DNA of 64,000 nucleotides from Paraburkholderia sp. BCC1886 (lineage in GTDB: Bacteria > Pseudomonadota > Gammaproteobacteria > Burkholderiales > Burkholderiaceae). This document shows, in pieces, positions 35,057-43,550 of the stretch. Every line of letters begins with the position of its first letter. Positions within the stretch are counted from its first letter, which is position 1. Where the stretch lies: contig NZ_CAAJGK010000042.1 in the NCBI RefSeq assembly GCF_900996245.1, positions 62,001 to 126,000 on the forward strand, written 5' to 3'. The translations under genes and the position numbers were made by a program. The notes under the pieces were generated by a model. It made no database searches and was not told the origin of the DNA. It worked only from the letters and a program-made list of their open reading frames with translations.

Positions 35057-35080
35057 CGCCCGACCCGTGAGGGTCGGGCG
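35057..35080. terminator. Strong GC hairpin between convergent cysK and dehydrogenase genes
   Basis: CGCCCGACCC at 35057-35066 and GGGTCGGGCG at 35071-35080 form a perfect 10-bp stem with a GTGA loop, 18 bp after the cysK stop. There is no long T-run, but position and stability fit a terminator that may work in both directions. Confidence 0.65.
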
Positions 35081-35084
35081 TGAT

Positions 35085-35110
35085 GTGCGGCTCATTCGTG
35101 CGGCTCATTC
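35085..35110. repeat. 13-bp perfect tandem duplication at the 3' end of the dehydrogenase gene
   Basis: GTGCGGCTCATTC occurs twice in direct succession (35085-35097 and 35098-35110). The second copy overlaps the stop codon of the minus-strand GMC gene. It looks like a small slippage duplication just past the terminator; no function is proposed. Confidence 0.6.
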
Positions 35111-36878
35111 AAACCAGCAACTGGGGATGGGCGAGATAACGCTGGCGAATGGCGTCGGCGGCGAAAAAGGTCAACGCGCCGATGGTACCGGTGGGATTGT
35201 AGGCGGCGTTGTGCGGCATGATCGCGCCACCCGTGACGAACAGATTCGGATAGTCCCAATGCTGGCCGTATTTGTTCACGACGCTATGGGAAGGGTCCAT
35301 ACCCATGATGGCGCCGCCGGTGTTATGCGTACCCTGATAGCCTTCCACGCCGTATGGCTTGACGTTCGGCCGCGGTGGCGTGACGTGGGTCGGATTCGCC
35401 GCGCGGGCAATGCGATCGATAGCCTGCGCGGCATGCGTAGAGACGCGGTGCTCGTTGTCCGGAAAGTCGAACGTGAGACGCAGCATTGGGTCGCCGGACT
35501 GGGTCCGATAGTCGGGATCGAGATCGAGATAGTTGTAGCGATTCGGCATCACGCTTGCCATCGCGATGATCGGCATCGTACGCGAATACCATCGGGCGAT
35601 CTCTTCCTTCCATTTTTGGCCCCACCTCGGGGTGCCCGGAGGCACCGGGTGGTAGCCGATCGGGCGTCCATTGGTATGGCCGCCCAGAATCACCGAGCCG
35701 CCGATAAAGCCGGCCTTCGCGCGATCGAAATTCCAGTTCGTGTAGTAGTCGTCGATGGCCGTCGAGTTGCCGCCTGCCGAAAGGAACGGATTGAACTCCT
35801 TGTCTTCGAAGAACAGCATCGCGCCGGCGCCCGTGTTGTAGCAATAGTTCTTGCCGACCAGACCGGTCTGCGTTTGCGGATCGTACGGCTTGCCGATGTT
35901 CGACCTCAACAGCAGGTGAACGTTACTGAACGTATAGCCACTGAGAATCACCAGGGCAGCGGGTTGAAACACCGTTTGTCCCGTCAGCAGATCGATATAT
36001 TCAACGCCGGTAACGCGTTTGGCCGACGCATCGGTTGCGAGCCGCGTGACCCGCGCATGCGTGCGCAGCGTGAAGTTCGCATGACGCTGCGCGGCCTGAA
36101 TCACCGTGTTGTGCGGACTCGCCTTGGCGTTGGCCTCGCAACCGAAGCTGTCGCAGAAACCGCAATATTGACATTGACCCATCGCGATGCCGTCGAGATT
36201 CGTGTAGGCGCGCGACGCATTCGAAGCGGGCGTGGGGAACGGGTTGTAACCCAAATCGGTGCCGGCCTGTCTGAACACATCGGCCGCGAGACCCGCGGTG
36301 AGCGGTGGCAGCGGATAGTCGCGCCGCCGCGGCGCTTCATAAGGATTGCCGCCCGCGACGATGCGGCCGCGGAGGTTGCCGGCCTGGCCGGATGTGCCTG
36401 CCGTGTATTCGAAACGGTCGTAGTACGGTTCCAGTTCCGCGTAACTGACGCCCCAGTCCTGCAGATTCATGTCGGAGGGAATGAACTGTTTGCCATAGCG
36501 TTCCTCGTACATCGAACGGACCTTGAATTCCATGTCCGACCAGCGCCAGGTCAACCCGTTCCAGTGCGTGCCCGAGCCGCCCACCCCTTCACCCGGAAGA
36601 AATGAACTGAGTTTGCGCATGGGGAGCGCACGTTGCCCGACGTTGTTGCGGAAGGTCAACGTGTCCTGCTTGACGTCCTGCATCAGCCCCATACGCACCG
36701 AGTACTTCAGTTCGTCGCGAATGTGCGGGACGGAAAAATCTTCGGCGGTGCTGCGCGGCGCGCCGCGCTCCAGTCCGACGACCTGCAGACCCTGCTCGGC
36801 CAGTTCCTTGGCCATGATGCCGCCGGCCCATCCCATGCCGACGATCAGGACGTCGACTTCCTTGAGGTGCGTTGCCAA
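35109..36878 (-). CDS. GMC-family oxidoreductase (gluconate 2-dehydrogenase-like flavoprotein subunit)
   Basis: This 589-residue FAD enzyme has DVLIVGMGWAGGIMAKEL at residues 8-25 as the dinucleotide motif, the cysteine-bearing GQCQYCGFCDSFGCEANAK segment, YQGTHNTGGAIMGMDP near residue 515 and HNAAYNPTGTIGAL near 560 with the catalytic His/Asn pair. These match the large subunit of gluconate, fructose or alcohol dehydrogenases. It has no signal of its own; relatives are carried through Tat by the small subunit, whose gene is 10 bp upstream. Both follow the second receptor gene on the same strand, suggesting periplasmic oxidation of the imported compound. A cytochrome subunit gene is missing from the operon. 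Confidence 0.92.
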   Translation of the reverse strand: MATHLKEVDVLIVGMGWAGGIMAKELAEQGLQVVGLERGAPRSTAEDFSVPHIRDELKYSVRMGLMQDVKQDTLTFRNNVGQRALPMRKLSSFLPGEGVGGSGTHWNGLTWRWSDMEFKVRSMYEERYGKQFIPSDMNLQDWGVSYAELEPYYDRFEYTAGTSGQAGNLRGRIVAGGNPYEAPRRRDYPLPPLTAGLAADVFRQAGTDLGYNPFPTPASNASRAYTNLDGIAMGQCQYCGFCDSFGCEANAKASPHNTVIQAAQRHANFTLRTHARVTRLATDASAKRVTGVEYIDLLTGQTVFQPAALVILSGYTFSNVHLLLRSNIGKPYDPQTQTGLVGKNYCYNTGAGAMLFFEDKEFNPFLSAGGNSTAIDDYYTNWNFDRAKAGFIGGSVILGGHTNGRPIGYHPVPPGTPRWGQKWKEEIARWYSRTMPIIAMASVMPNRYNYLDLDPDYRTQSGDPMLRLTFDFPDNEHRVSTHAAQAIDRIARAANPTHVTPPRPNVKPYGVEGYQGTHNTGGAIMGMDPSHSVVNKYGQHWDYPNLFVTGGAIMPHNAAYNPTGTIGALTFFAADAIRQRYLAHPQLLV

Positions 36879-36888
36879 TTGCTACTCC

Positions 36889-37629
36889 CTAGTCCAGATC
36901 TGCGATGCTGTTGATCGGCGCGACGTAGCGCCTGTTTTTGAATTTCACGACGTCCATGGCGTGTGTGGCAATCACACCCGGAAAACCTACGAGCCGCCAG
37001 CCGGCCTTGCCGGCATTGCCGCCGTAGATCGGATCGGCAAACATTCCCTCGACCACCAGCTGGTACAGCAGGCCGAATACGAGAGGGCCTGGCAGGCCGT
37101 TGTCCAGCACGGTGTCGGGCGATTCGAGAGCGTGCAGAAAGGCCTCCTTGTCATCGGGGCTCAGCCGTGCGAACGTCGTGCCATAACGACTGCCCGAAAG
37201 ACGGTCGATACCCTCCGCGCTCGCACGGAACAGTTCGGCGGGCGTTAGCGGCAACTGATAACCCTGGCTAGGTGTCCCGACATGCCATGGACCTTCGGTG
37301 TAGAGGCGCTCGCCCGCGCCCCAGTTGCCACCGAGCGCACGATCGAAGTAGATATTGATGGCGAGGCCCGTGCCGCTCGGGCTGAGCTGATCGGCGGGTA
37401 CCATGTGGTCGACCAGCGCTTCGACGAAATCGGCTTCGGCCGGCCGCAGGAACAGATAGCCGGGCGACTGCCCGGCGCGTTCCGGCGACGCGCTGCTCAC
37501 GCCGGCCGCGGGTGCGTCGGCCGTGGCGGCGCGGCCGACCAGAGGCGTCGCTACGCCGACACCCAACGCGGCGCCGCTGCCGAGCGCATGGCGGATGAAA
37601 CGACGCCGGCCCTGAACGGAATCGGTCAT
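36889..37629 (-). CDS. Gluconate 2-dehydrogenase subunit 3 family protein (Tat-exported)
   Basis: This 246-residue small subunit begins with a twin-arginine signal (GRRRFIRHALGSGAALGVGV) followed by a hydrophobic stretch and an AxA-like end near residue 37. The mature part matches the gluconate dehydrogenase gamma subunit family: FLRPAEADFVEALVDHMVP, IYFDRALGG and a C-terminal GWRLVGFPG segment. It lies 12 bp downstream of the second TonB-dependent receptor and 10 bp upstream of the GMC subunit, so the three form one operon. Its likely job is export and anchoring of the flavoprotein in the periplasm. Confidence 0.9.
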   Translation of the reverse strand: MTDSVQGRRRFIRHALGSGAALGVGVATPLVGRAATADAPAAGVSSASPERAGQSPGYLFLRPAEADFVEALVDHMVPADQLSPSGTGLAINIYFDRALGGNWGAGERLYTEGPWHVGTPSQGYQLPLTPAELFRASAEGIDRLSGSRYGTTFARLSPDDKEAFLHALESPDTVLDNGLPGPLVFGLLYQLVVEGMFADPIYGGNAGKAGWRLVGFPGVIATHAMDVVKFKNRRYVAPINSIADLD

Positions 37630-37641
37630 AAAGGTGCGCTC

Positions 37642-39864
37642 CTAGAAGTCGTAGCGAACCGACAGCTGGAAGGTTCGCCCGGGGTTGTAGAAAGCCGAAT
37701 TGAGTCCGATCGACGCGGTCGTAAAGTTCTGCTGCACGTAGTAACGGTTCAGCAGATTGCGAACCTGGAACTGTCCCGACCAGTGACCGCCCGACGCGGC
37801 GAAACTGACGCCGGCGTCGATGTAGATCTGCGTGGGCGTGCGCAAGGTATTGCCGATGTCCTGATACGACGGCGTCAGATAACGGACCGTGGCGTTCGCG
37901 CGAGTAGCGCCGGGCAGCCCGAAGCGTGGCAGCGTGTAGGTGGCGGAGGTGCCTGCCACGAAATGCGAGATGTAAGGCAGAACGTTGCCGGCGTAATTGA
38001 GCGCGGCGGCGCCCGTCGGATTCGCGAACTGCTGGAAGGTGCCTTGCAGCAAGGTTAGCCAGTTGCTGACCAGCAGGTTGCTGAGCGGACGAAAAGTCGT
38101 TTCGAGTTCCGCGCCGTATGTGCGTGCCTTGCCGGCGTTGACCGTCACCGAGCCGTTGATGGCCTGGCCGTTGACGATCGCATTGGCGATTGCCGCCTGG
38201 TAGTCGTCGAAGTCGTTATAGAAGATCGACGCGTTGGCTTGCAGGCGGTTACCGAACAGGGTCGCCTTGGTGCCCACTTCGTAGGTCGTGACCCGCTCCG
38301 GATTGACCGCGACCTGCGCGATCTGCAGGGTGGCGGCAACCGGGTTATAGCCGCCTGACTTTTCTCCTCTCGTGATGCTGGCATACGAGAACAGGTCGGG
38401 GCTCCACTTGTAGTCGATACCGATCTTCGGTGTGACGCTGTTGACATCCTGCGTCAGATCGCCGGTCGAGAAGGTCGTAGCGAGTTGGGCTTGCGACGAA
38501 TTCGACTTGTAGCCGATCTCGTTGAACACCTGCCAGTCCCGATTCAGACGAAGACCGGCCGTCGCTCCGAGCCGGTCGGTGATCTGATAAGTACCCTGAA
38601 AGTACGCGGCGAGGCTGGTGTTGTTCACCGTGGAATTGATGCCGGTGTACGCGCCATTGGTCCATGCCGGACGGTTCGTGTTGAACCCTTCGCGCAGGCC
38701 GATGATGCCGGTCGTGAATTTGAAGCGGCCGTAGTCGCCGAGCAACTGGAATTCCTGAGTGGTTTCGTGTTCGTGCTGGTTGATCAGGAAGCCAAACGTG
38801 TCGGTAGGCAGGCCGTCCAGCAAGGTCGGATTACGGTCGTCGCGAATCTGTCTGTACGCCGTGATCGACTTCAGCGTGAGGTGTTCGTCGATGATTTTGG
38901 TCAGCCTTAGTGACAGGCCGCCGATATTACGGTCGACACTCGGGTCGGTGTTTTCGAAAGTCGTCCTCGGCGACGACCCGAGGTGGTTCAATGCGATCGG
39001 GGTATTCGTATCGCCGCCCACGTGCGTGCCGTCGATCGAAAACACCGCATCGAAGTCGTGCGTCGGCGTGAGCCGAACTTTCGCACGAAACTGGCTGACG
39101 TTCGAGGCGCCGACATCCTGATGCCGGACCGGGTCGTAGACTTCGCCGAGATCCTGATAGTGATTGAATGCAAAACTCGCATACAGCAGATCCGGCGCGA
39201 TGACCCGGGAGACGTATCCTTTCGTGCCCCAGCCATCGTGGCTGCCTCCAGTGCCCTGAATCCATGCCGTGTTGTCGGTCGGGTCGACGGTGACGAACTT
39301 GATTGCGCCGGCGCTACTGTTCTCGCCGTACAACGTGCCTTGCGGACCCCGCAGAACTTCGACCCGTTGCACATCCGGCATCCCGAGATAGATGCCGTCG
39401 CCGAGTTGTCTTGCAATGTAGACATCGTCGATATAGATGGGCACTGCACTGGAGTAGGTCGGGCTCGACGTGCCAATACCCCGGATGTAAATCGGGCCGC
39501 CGCCGCCGTTACCCTGAAAGGCGCCCGGTGCGGTCAGGCCAGCGACGGTAGCGCTCAGGTCGCGGTTGCTCGGGTTGTTGTTCTGACGCAGCGTCGTGCC
39601 GTTGATCACACCGACCGAAACCGGGGTGTCCTGAAGTTTCGTCGCGCGGCGCTCGGCGGTGACGGTGACTTGCGGCAACGTGGCATCGTGGGAGTGGCCT
39701 GCGGCCGGTTTCGCCTGTGACTGCGCTTGTGTGCCGGTCGGATTCTGTGGCTGTGTGTCGCTTTGGGCGTGTGCGGAAGTGCTGAGCGCGGTGCCCACTA
39801 TCAGCAAGCCTGCCGCGGATACCCTGCGCCGTCCCGCTGTCCGTCGATGTTTGCGATTTCTCAT
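37642..39864 (-). CDS. TonB-dependent outer-membrane receptor, copy 2
   Basis: This 740-residue receptor has an Arg-rich signal peptide ending STSAHAQ near residue 34, a Gln/Ser-rich linker, the TonB-box-like LPQVTVTAER, the plug RVEVLRGPQGTLYGENSSAG and a barrel ending in QLSVRYDF. It aligns along its length with the receptor at 23553-25838, for example YIRGIGTSSPTYSSAVPIY against YIRGIGTGSPTYSSAVALY. It is the first gene of a receptor-Tat subunit-dehydrogenase operon and divergent from the second monooxygenase module, which carries a dedicated TonB-ExbBD set. The barrel has no motif that tells the ligand. Confidence 0.93.
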   Translation of the reverse strand: MRNRKHRRTAGRRRVSAAGLLIVGTALSTSAHAQSDTQPQNPTGTQAQSQAKPAAGHSHDATLPQVTVTAERRATKLQDTPVSVGVINGTTLRQNNNPSNRDLSATVAGLTAPGAFQGNGGGGPIYIRGIGTSSPTYSSAVPIYIDDVYIARQLGDGIYLGMPDVQRVEVLRGPQGTLYGENSSAGAIKFVTVDPTDNTAWIQGTGGSHDGWGTKGYVSRVIAPDLLYASFAFNHYQDLGEVYDPVRHQDVGASNVSQFRAKVRLTPTHDFDAVFSIDGTHVGGDTNTPIALNHLGSSPRTTFENTDPSVDRNIGGLSLRLTKIIDEHLTLKSITAYRQIRDDRNPTLLDGLPTDTFGFLINQHEHETTQEFQLLGDYGRFKFTTGIIGLREGFNTNRPAWTNGAYTGINSTVNNTSLAAYFQGTYQITDRLGATAGLRLNRDWQVFNEIGYKSNSSQAQLATTFSTGDLTQDVNSVTPKIGIDYKWSPDLFSYASITRGEKSGGYNPVAATLQIAQVAVNPERVTTYEVGTKATLFGNRLQANASIFYNDFDDYQAAIANAIVNGQAINGSVTVNAGKARTYGAELETTFRPLSNLLVSNWLTLLQGTFQQFANPTGAAALNYAGNVLPYISHFVAGTSATYTLPRFGLPGATRANATVRYLTPSYQDIGNTLRTPTQIYIDAGVSFAASGGHWSGQFQVRNLLNRYYVQQNFTTASIGLNSAFYNPGRTFQLSVRYDF

Positions 39865-40303
39865 GGTTATCAGGTGTGGATGGAGGTGTGGTGAAGACGG
39901 TTTGTCCTGTCGTTCGCATTTCTATCTAATCGATAGAGATCAAATGCAGGACGCCGATAGGAAACTGGGACGCGCGAAAACGGGGCTGGCCATTGCGGAG
40001 CGCGCAGAAGGTGAATCGCAAATCCGTCCAGTCTGCTATTGGGTCTGACCGGATAGTACGAGTTGCCGAACTCGCTGGCGCGCGGTAGCAACGTCAACTT
40101 ATTGTGATTAACCGACAGAAGTTTCCGGTCGGGCGGACAGGTCGGGAAGCACTCGTTGCGCGAGCGATCCGATAGAGAAAATGCCATCGTGCATGGCGTT
40201 TTCTCAAAGGAAATTGACTGCCAGTCCCCGGTCGGCACGAGGACCGAATGTCTATCATGGCTCCACGATCAAGCGTGACTGGCACGCATCGAAGGAGATT
40301 TTC
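39865..40303. promoter_or_regulatory. Divergent control region between receptor 2 and monooxygenase 2
   Basis: No gene is seen in these 439 bp. An inverted repeat TCTATC-TAATC-GATAGA (39921-39937) lies 57 bp upstream of the receptor start and contains the TATC-N5-GATA arrangement found also at 30192-30204. AAGGAGA at 40292-40298 is the ribosome-binding site of the monooxygenase gene. The leader of the monooxygenase side is long (over 300 bp) with no clear open frame. Confidence 0.5.
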
Positions 40304-41677
40304 ATGAGCTCGCACAAGCGCAGACAGCTTCGGCTGGCGGCATTCCTTTCGGGCATCGGCGCCAATGTCGATGCGTGGCGACATCCGGAGGCGCGCAGCA
40401 ACGTCGCCGCCGATATCGAATCGTTCAAGGAGGCGGCGCGTATTGCCGAAGCAGGAAAATTCGATTTCGGTTTTATCGCCGATTCGACGTTCATTACGAA
40501 GGATTCGACCTCGTACTTTCTTAGCCGGCTCGAGCCGATTACCGCGCTATCCGCGGTTTCTTCGGTCACCAGCCGGCTGGGTCTGGTCGCGACCATGACC
40601 ACCTCTTTCAGCGAACCGTTCACGACGGCCCGTCAATTGAATTCGCTCGACGTGATAAGCGGCGGTCGTGCCGCCTGGAACGCCGTGACCGGCGCACTCG
40701 AAGGCCATGCGCGCAATCACGGTGGCGAAAAGCTTTACGAGCACGCGCTACGGTATGAGATAGCAGCCGAATATATCGAGGTCGTGAAAGGGCTCTGGGA
40801 CTCGTGGGACAGCGACGCGTTCGTGCGCGACAAGGAGAGCGGCCAGTATGTCGACTTCGACAAGATGCATACGCTTGATCACAAGGGCGCGCATTTCTCG
40901 GTGCAAGGGCCGTTGAATATCGAGCGCTCGAAACAGGGCAGACCCGTTATATTCCAGGCGGGCGCATCGGAAGACGGCAAGGAACTGGCGGCGCGGGTTG
41001 CCGATGCGGTGTTTTCGGGCGACGTCGACGATGCGCCGCGCCACAAGGCGTATTACGACGACCTGAAGCGCCGTGCGGCGAAATACGGACGTGGCCCCGA
41101 CGACATCCTGATCTTTCCGTCGATCACACCGATCGTCGGCAGTACCGCCGAAGAAGCGCAACGCAAATATCGCGAGGTGTGCGAGTTGCTCGACATCCGC
41201 GTGGCGATCAGATATCTGTCGCGTTACTTTAGTCTTTTCGACTTCAACCAGTTTCCGCTCGACGAACCGTTGCCTGAACTCGGCGATATCGGAAAAGACA
41301 GCTTTCGTTCCACCGCTGAAAATTATTTACGCGTGGCGCGCGAGAAGAAACTGACACTGCGGCAACTTGCGTTGTACGCGGCCAATCCGGCAGACACGTT
41401 CGTCGGCACGCCCGAGCAGATCGCGGACAAACTACAGCGGCTCTTCGAAGACGAAGTCGTGGACGGGTTCATCCTGCATGCGCACCTGCATCCGGCCGGC
41501 CTGCGCGATTTCGTCGAACAGGTGGTGCCGATCCTGCAAGCGCGCGGCATCTATCGGCGCGAGTACGAAAGCGATACCTTGCGCGGCAATCTTGGCCTGT
41601 CGTGGCCCGAGAGCCGCTATGCGAAAACCGCGGCAGCGCCGGACGCCGAGCGCGCGCCGGCGTCCGCCACGATCTGA
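40304..41677 (+). CDS. LLM-class FMN-dependent monooxygenase (NtaA/SnaA/DszA-like), copy 2
   Basis: This 457-residue flavin monooxygenase has AEAGKFDFGFIADS, TTSFSEPFTTARQLNSLDVI, SGGRAAWNAVTGALEG and GRPVIFQAGASEDGKELAA, each matching the copy at 25916-27232 almost word for word. A tail of about 18 Ala/Pro-rich residues at the C-terminus is unique to this copy. ATG 40304 follows AAGGAGA at ideal distance; the longer frame is not used. It is first of a six- or seven-gene operon with a binding protein, TonB, ExbB, two ExbD and an aldolase. Probably it oxygenates a relative of the copy-1 substrate. Confidence 0.92.
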   Translation: MSSHKRRQLRLAAFLSGIGANVDAWRHPEARSNVAADIESFKEAARIAEAGKFDFGFIADSTFITKDSTSYFLSRLEPITALSAVSSVTSRLGLVATMTTSFSEPFTTARQLNSLDVISGGRAAWNAVTGALEGHARNHGGEKLYEHALRYEIAAEYIEVVKGLWDSWDSDAFVRDKESGQYVDFDKMHTLDHKGAHFSVQGPLNIERSKQGRPVIFQAGASEDGKELAARVADAVFSGDVDDAPRHKAYYDDLKRRAAKYGRGPDDILIFPSITPIVGSTAEEAQRKYREVCELLDIRVAIRYLSRYFSLFDFNQFPLDEPLPELGDIGKDSFRSTAENYLRVAREKKLTLRQLALYAANPADTFVGTPEQIADKLQRLFEDEVVDGFILHAHLHPAGLRDFVEQVVPILQARGIYRREYESDTLRGNLGLSWPESRYAKTAAAPDAERAPASATI

Positions 41678-41690
41678 GGGCGGACCTCTC

Positions 41691-42788
41691 ATGCAAAAAA
41701 TGATTGCGCGACTGGCGCGCGGCCTGGTGCTGTGGGCGTGGATGGCGAGCGTCGCTCATGCGGAAACCCCGCCCGCCGAAATTCGCGTCGGTGCTCCGGC
41801 GCTGGTCTTCGACGGTAACTCCTACTGGGGCGCACTGGGTATTGCCCGCTATAAGGGCTGGCTCGATCAGGAGTTCGCGAAAGATCACGTGAAGATCGAC
41901 CTGATCGGTTATCGCGGCGGCGCGCCGATGGTCGGACTCGCGCTGGCCAACTCACAGATCGATTTTGCGGGGCAGGGCGATCTGCTGTCGATCATCGGAC
42001 GCTCGAGCGGCATGCAAACCCGGCTGATCCTGCCGGGCGACAAGCTCGCCAATGCGTATCTTGCCGTCGCGCCGAATTCGACGATCCATTCGATCGAAGA
42101 TTTGCGCGGCAAGCGCGTGGCTTACTACAAGGGCAACCAGATCCAGTTGCAGGTGATCCGGATTCTCGCGCAGCATGGCCTGACGGAGAAAGACATCCTT
42201 TCTGTGGGGATGGACCCGGCCACCGCCTCGATCGGGCTGACGTCGGGCGATGTCGATGCGGTCTTCAGCGGCGACGATCTGCTCGCGCTGCGCGATCGGG
42301 GGCTCGGCAAGATCGTCTATTCGACCCAGGGGCAGCCGGCGCTGACTTCGTACAACGGCATCATCGTGCGCGACGCGTTCGCTCGCCAGTACCCGGAGAC
42401 CACCGAGCGTTTCGTCAAGGTACTGGTCAGGGCGGCGGCCTGGGCGAGCGATCCGGCAAACCGTCAGGAGGTGCTGCACATCTGGGGGCTCGGTCCGATG
42501 CATCGTATCTACATTGACGAGGACTTCAAGGACCGGCCTTGGGTGGACCGTCAGAGTGCGCTGCTCGACCCGCTGTTCGTCGCGCATTATCGCGAGACTC
42601 AGGACCTGGTCGCACAGCTCGGTTTGCTGCGAGGCCCGAAGTTCGATGTCGATACATGGATCGACCGTAGCTTCCTCGACAAGGCGTTGAAGGACCTCAA
42701 CCTCGAGCATTACTGGTCTCCGCTGGACGCCGGGGGCAAGCCGCTCACGGCGGACGGGGGAACCGGGGCCGCGAGCGGGAGAACGTGA
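41691..42788 (+). CDS. ABC transporter substrate-binding protein (SsuA/NMT1-like), copy 2
   Basis: This 365-residue periplasmic protein has the signal peptide MQKMIARLARGLVLWAW with cleavage after SVAHA. The mature fold shows IRVGAPALV, LANSQIDFAGQGDLLSIIG, IEDLRGKRVAYYKGNQ and SGDVDAVFSGDD, each with an equivalent in copy 1 (28052-29140). Differences cluster in the first ligand-lobe segment (VFDGNSYWGALG here, ISTNRALAGGVI there), so specificity may differ. Its stop overlaps the tonB start. No permease is nearby on this side, so it probably uses the shared ABC core at 30253-32778. Confidence 0.92.
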   Translation: MQKMIARLARGLVLWAWMASVAHAETPPAEIRVGAPALVFDGNSYWGALGIARYKGWLDQEFAKDHVKIDLIGYRGGAPMVGLALANSQIDFAGQGDLLSIIGRSSGMQTRLILPGDKLANAYLAVAPNSTIHSIEDLRGKRVAYYKGNQIQLQVIRILAQHGLTEKDILSVGMDPATASIGLTSGDVDAVFSGDDLLALRDRGLGKIVYSTQGQPALTSYNGIIVRDAFARQYPETTERFVKVLVRAAAWASDPANRQEVLHIWGLGPMHRIYIDEDFKDRPWVDRQSALLDPLFVAHYRETQDLVAQLGLLRGPKFDVDTWIDRSFLDKALKDLNLEHYWSPLDAGGKPLTADGGTGAASGRT

Positions 42789-43483
42789 TGTCCGCCGGTA
42801 CACCGTCCGTCACGAATGGGTCCACACGTCCTCCCCAGTACAACACGCGCAGTCGCAATCCGGTGCGCCGGTATGCGGGCATCGCGCTGGTCCTGCTGCT
42901 GCACGTGCTTTTCATCTGGGCCTTACTGGAGGGACTGGCGAACAAGGTCGTACAGGTGATCGCGAAGCCCATCGAAACGCGGATCATCATGCCGGTGAAA
43001 CCGCCGCCACCGCCGCCGCCCATTCCGACGGTCAAGCTGGCGCCGCCGAAGGTCCGGCCACCGCCACCGCCATTTGTGCCGCCGCCTCAGGTGAAGGTGA
43101 CGGCGCCGCCTGTCGCGCCGACCATCACGCACCAGGCGACGCCGGCCGCCACGCCGGTCGAGCCGCCGCCCGCCCCGGCCGTACCAGCGCCGCCAGTGCC
43201 GGCAAAACCGGTCAGTCATGTGGTCGGCGTGGTCTGTCCGAATTCGGATGAAGTGCGGCGCACGACCGTCTATCCGCAGCAGGCACAGGATCAGGAGATC
43301 ACGGGCGATGTGCTGGTGTCGTTCGTGGTGGACCCGCAAGGGCACATCGACGACGTGAAAGTCGAGCATTCGGCCGACCCGATTCTGGATCGGGCGGCGC
43401 TCAAGGCAGTCACCCGGTTCAACTGTATTTCCCAGGGGCAATCGGTGCGGGTGCAGGTGCCGTTTTCTTTCAATCTGAACTGA
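42788..43483 (+). CDS. tonB: TonB energy-transducing protein dedicated to the cluster
   Basis: This 231-residue protein has one N-terminal transmembrane helix (about residues 29-52, IALVLLLHVLFIWALLEGL), then a long proline-rich periplasmic rod (residues about 70-145, many PPP and VAPP repeats), and a C-terminal TonB domain with TVYPQQAQDQEITGDVLVSF. The end FNCISQGQSVRVQVPF is typical. Start ATG 42788 overlaps the upstream stop. Two cysteines in the C-terminal domain are unusual and could form a disulfide. With exbB and two exbD genes directly downstream it forms a complete energy module for the receptors here. Confidence 0.92.
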   Translation: MSAGTPSVTNGSTRPPQYNTRSRNPVRRYAGIALVLLLHVLFIWALLEGLANKVVQVIAKPIETRIIMPVKPPPPPPPIPTVKLAPPKVRPPPPPFVPPPQVKVTAPPVAPTITHQATPAATPVEPPPAPAVPAPPVPAKPVSHVVGVVCPNSDEVRRTTVYPQQAQDQEITGDVLVSFVVDPQGHIDDVKVEHSADPILDRAALKAVTRFNCISQGQSVRVQVPFSFNLN

Positions 43484-43550
43484 CCCGCATCGTCGGCCGC
43501 TGGCAGGCGGCCTCACCCATTCGTTGATTTTCGAAGATTGTGGAGCATCC

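Noticed and set aside
35067..36605. Plus-strand open frame of 512 codons
   Set aside because: It lies antisense to the GMC dehydrogenase gene, is rich in Arg/His/Val without any recognisable domain, and is the usual by-product of GC-rich codon use.
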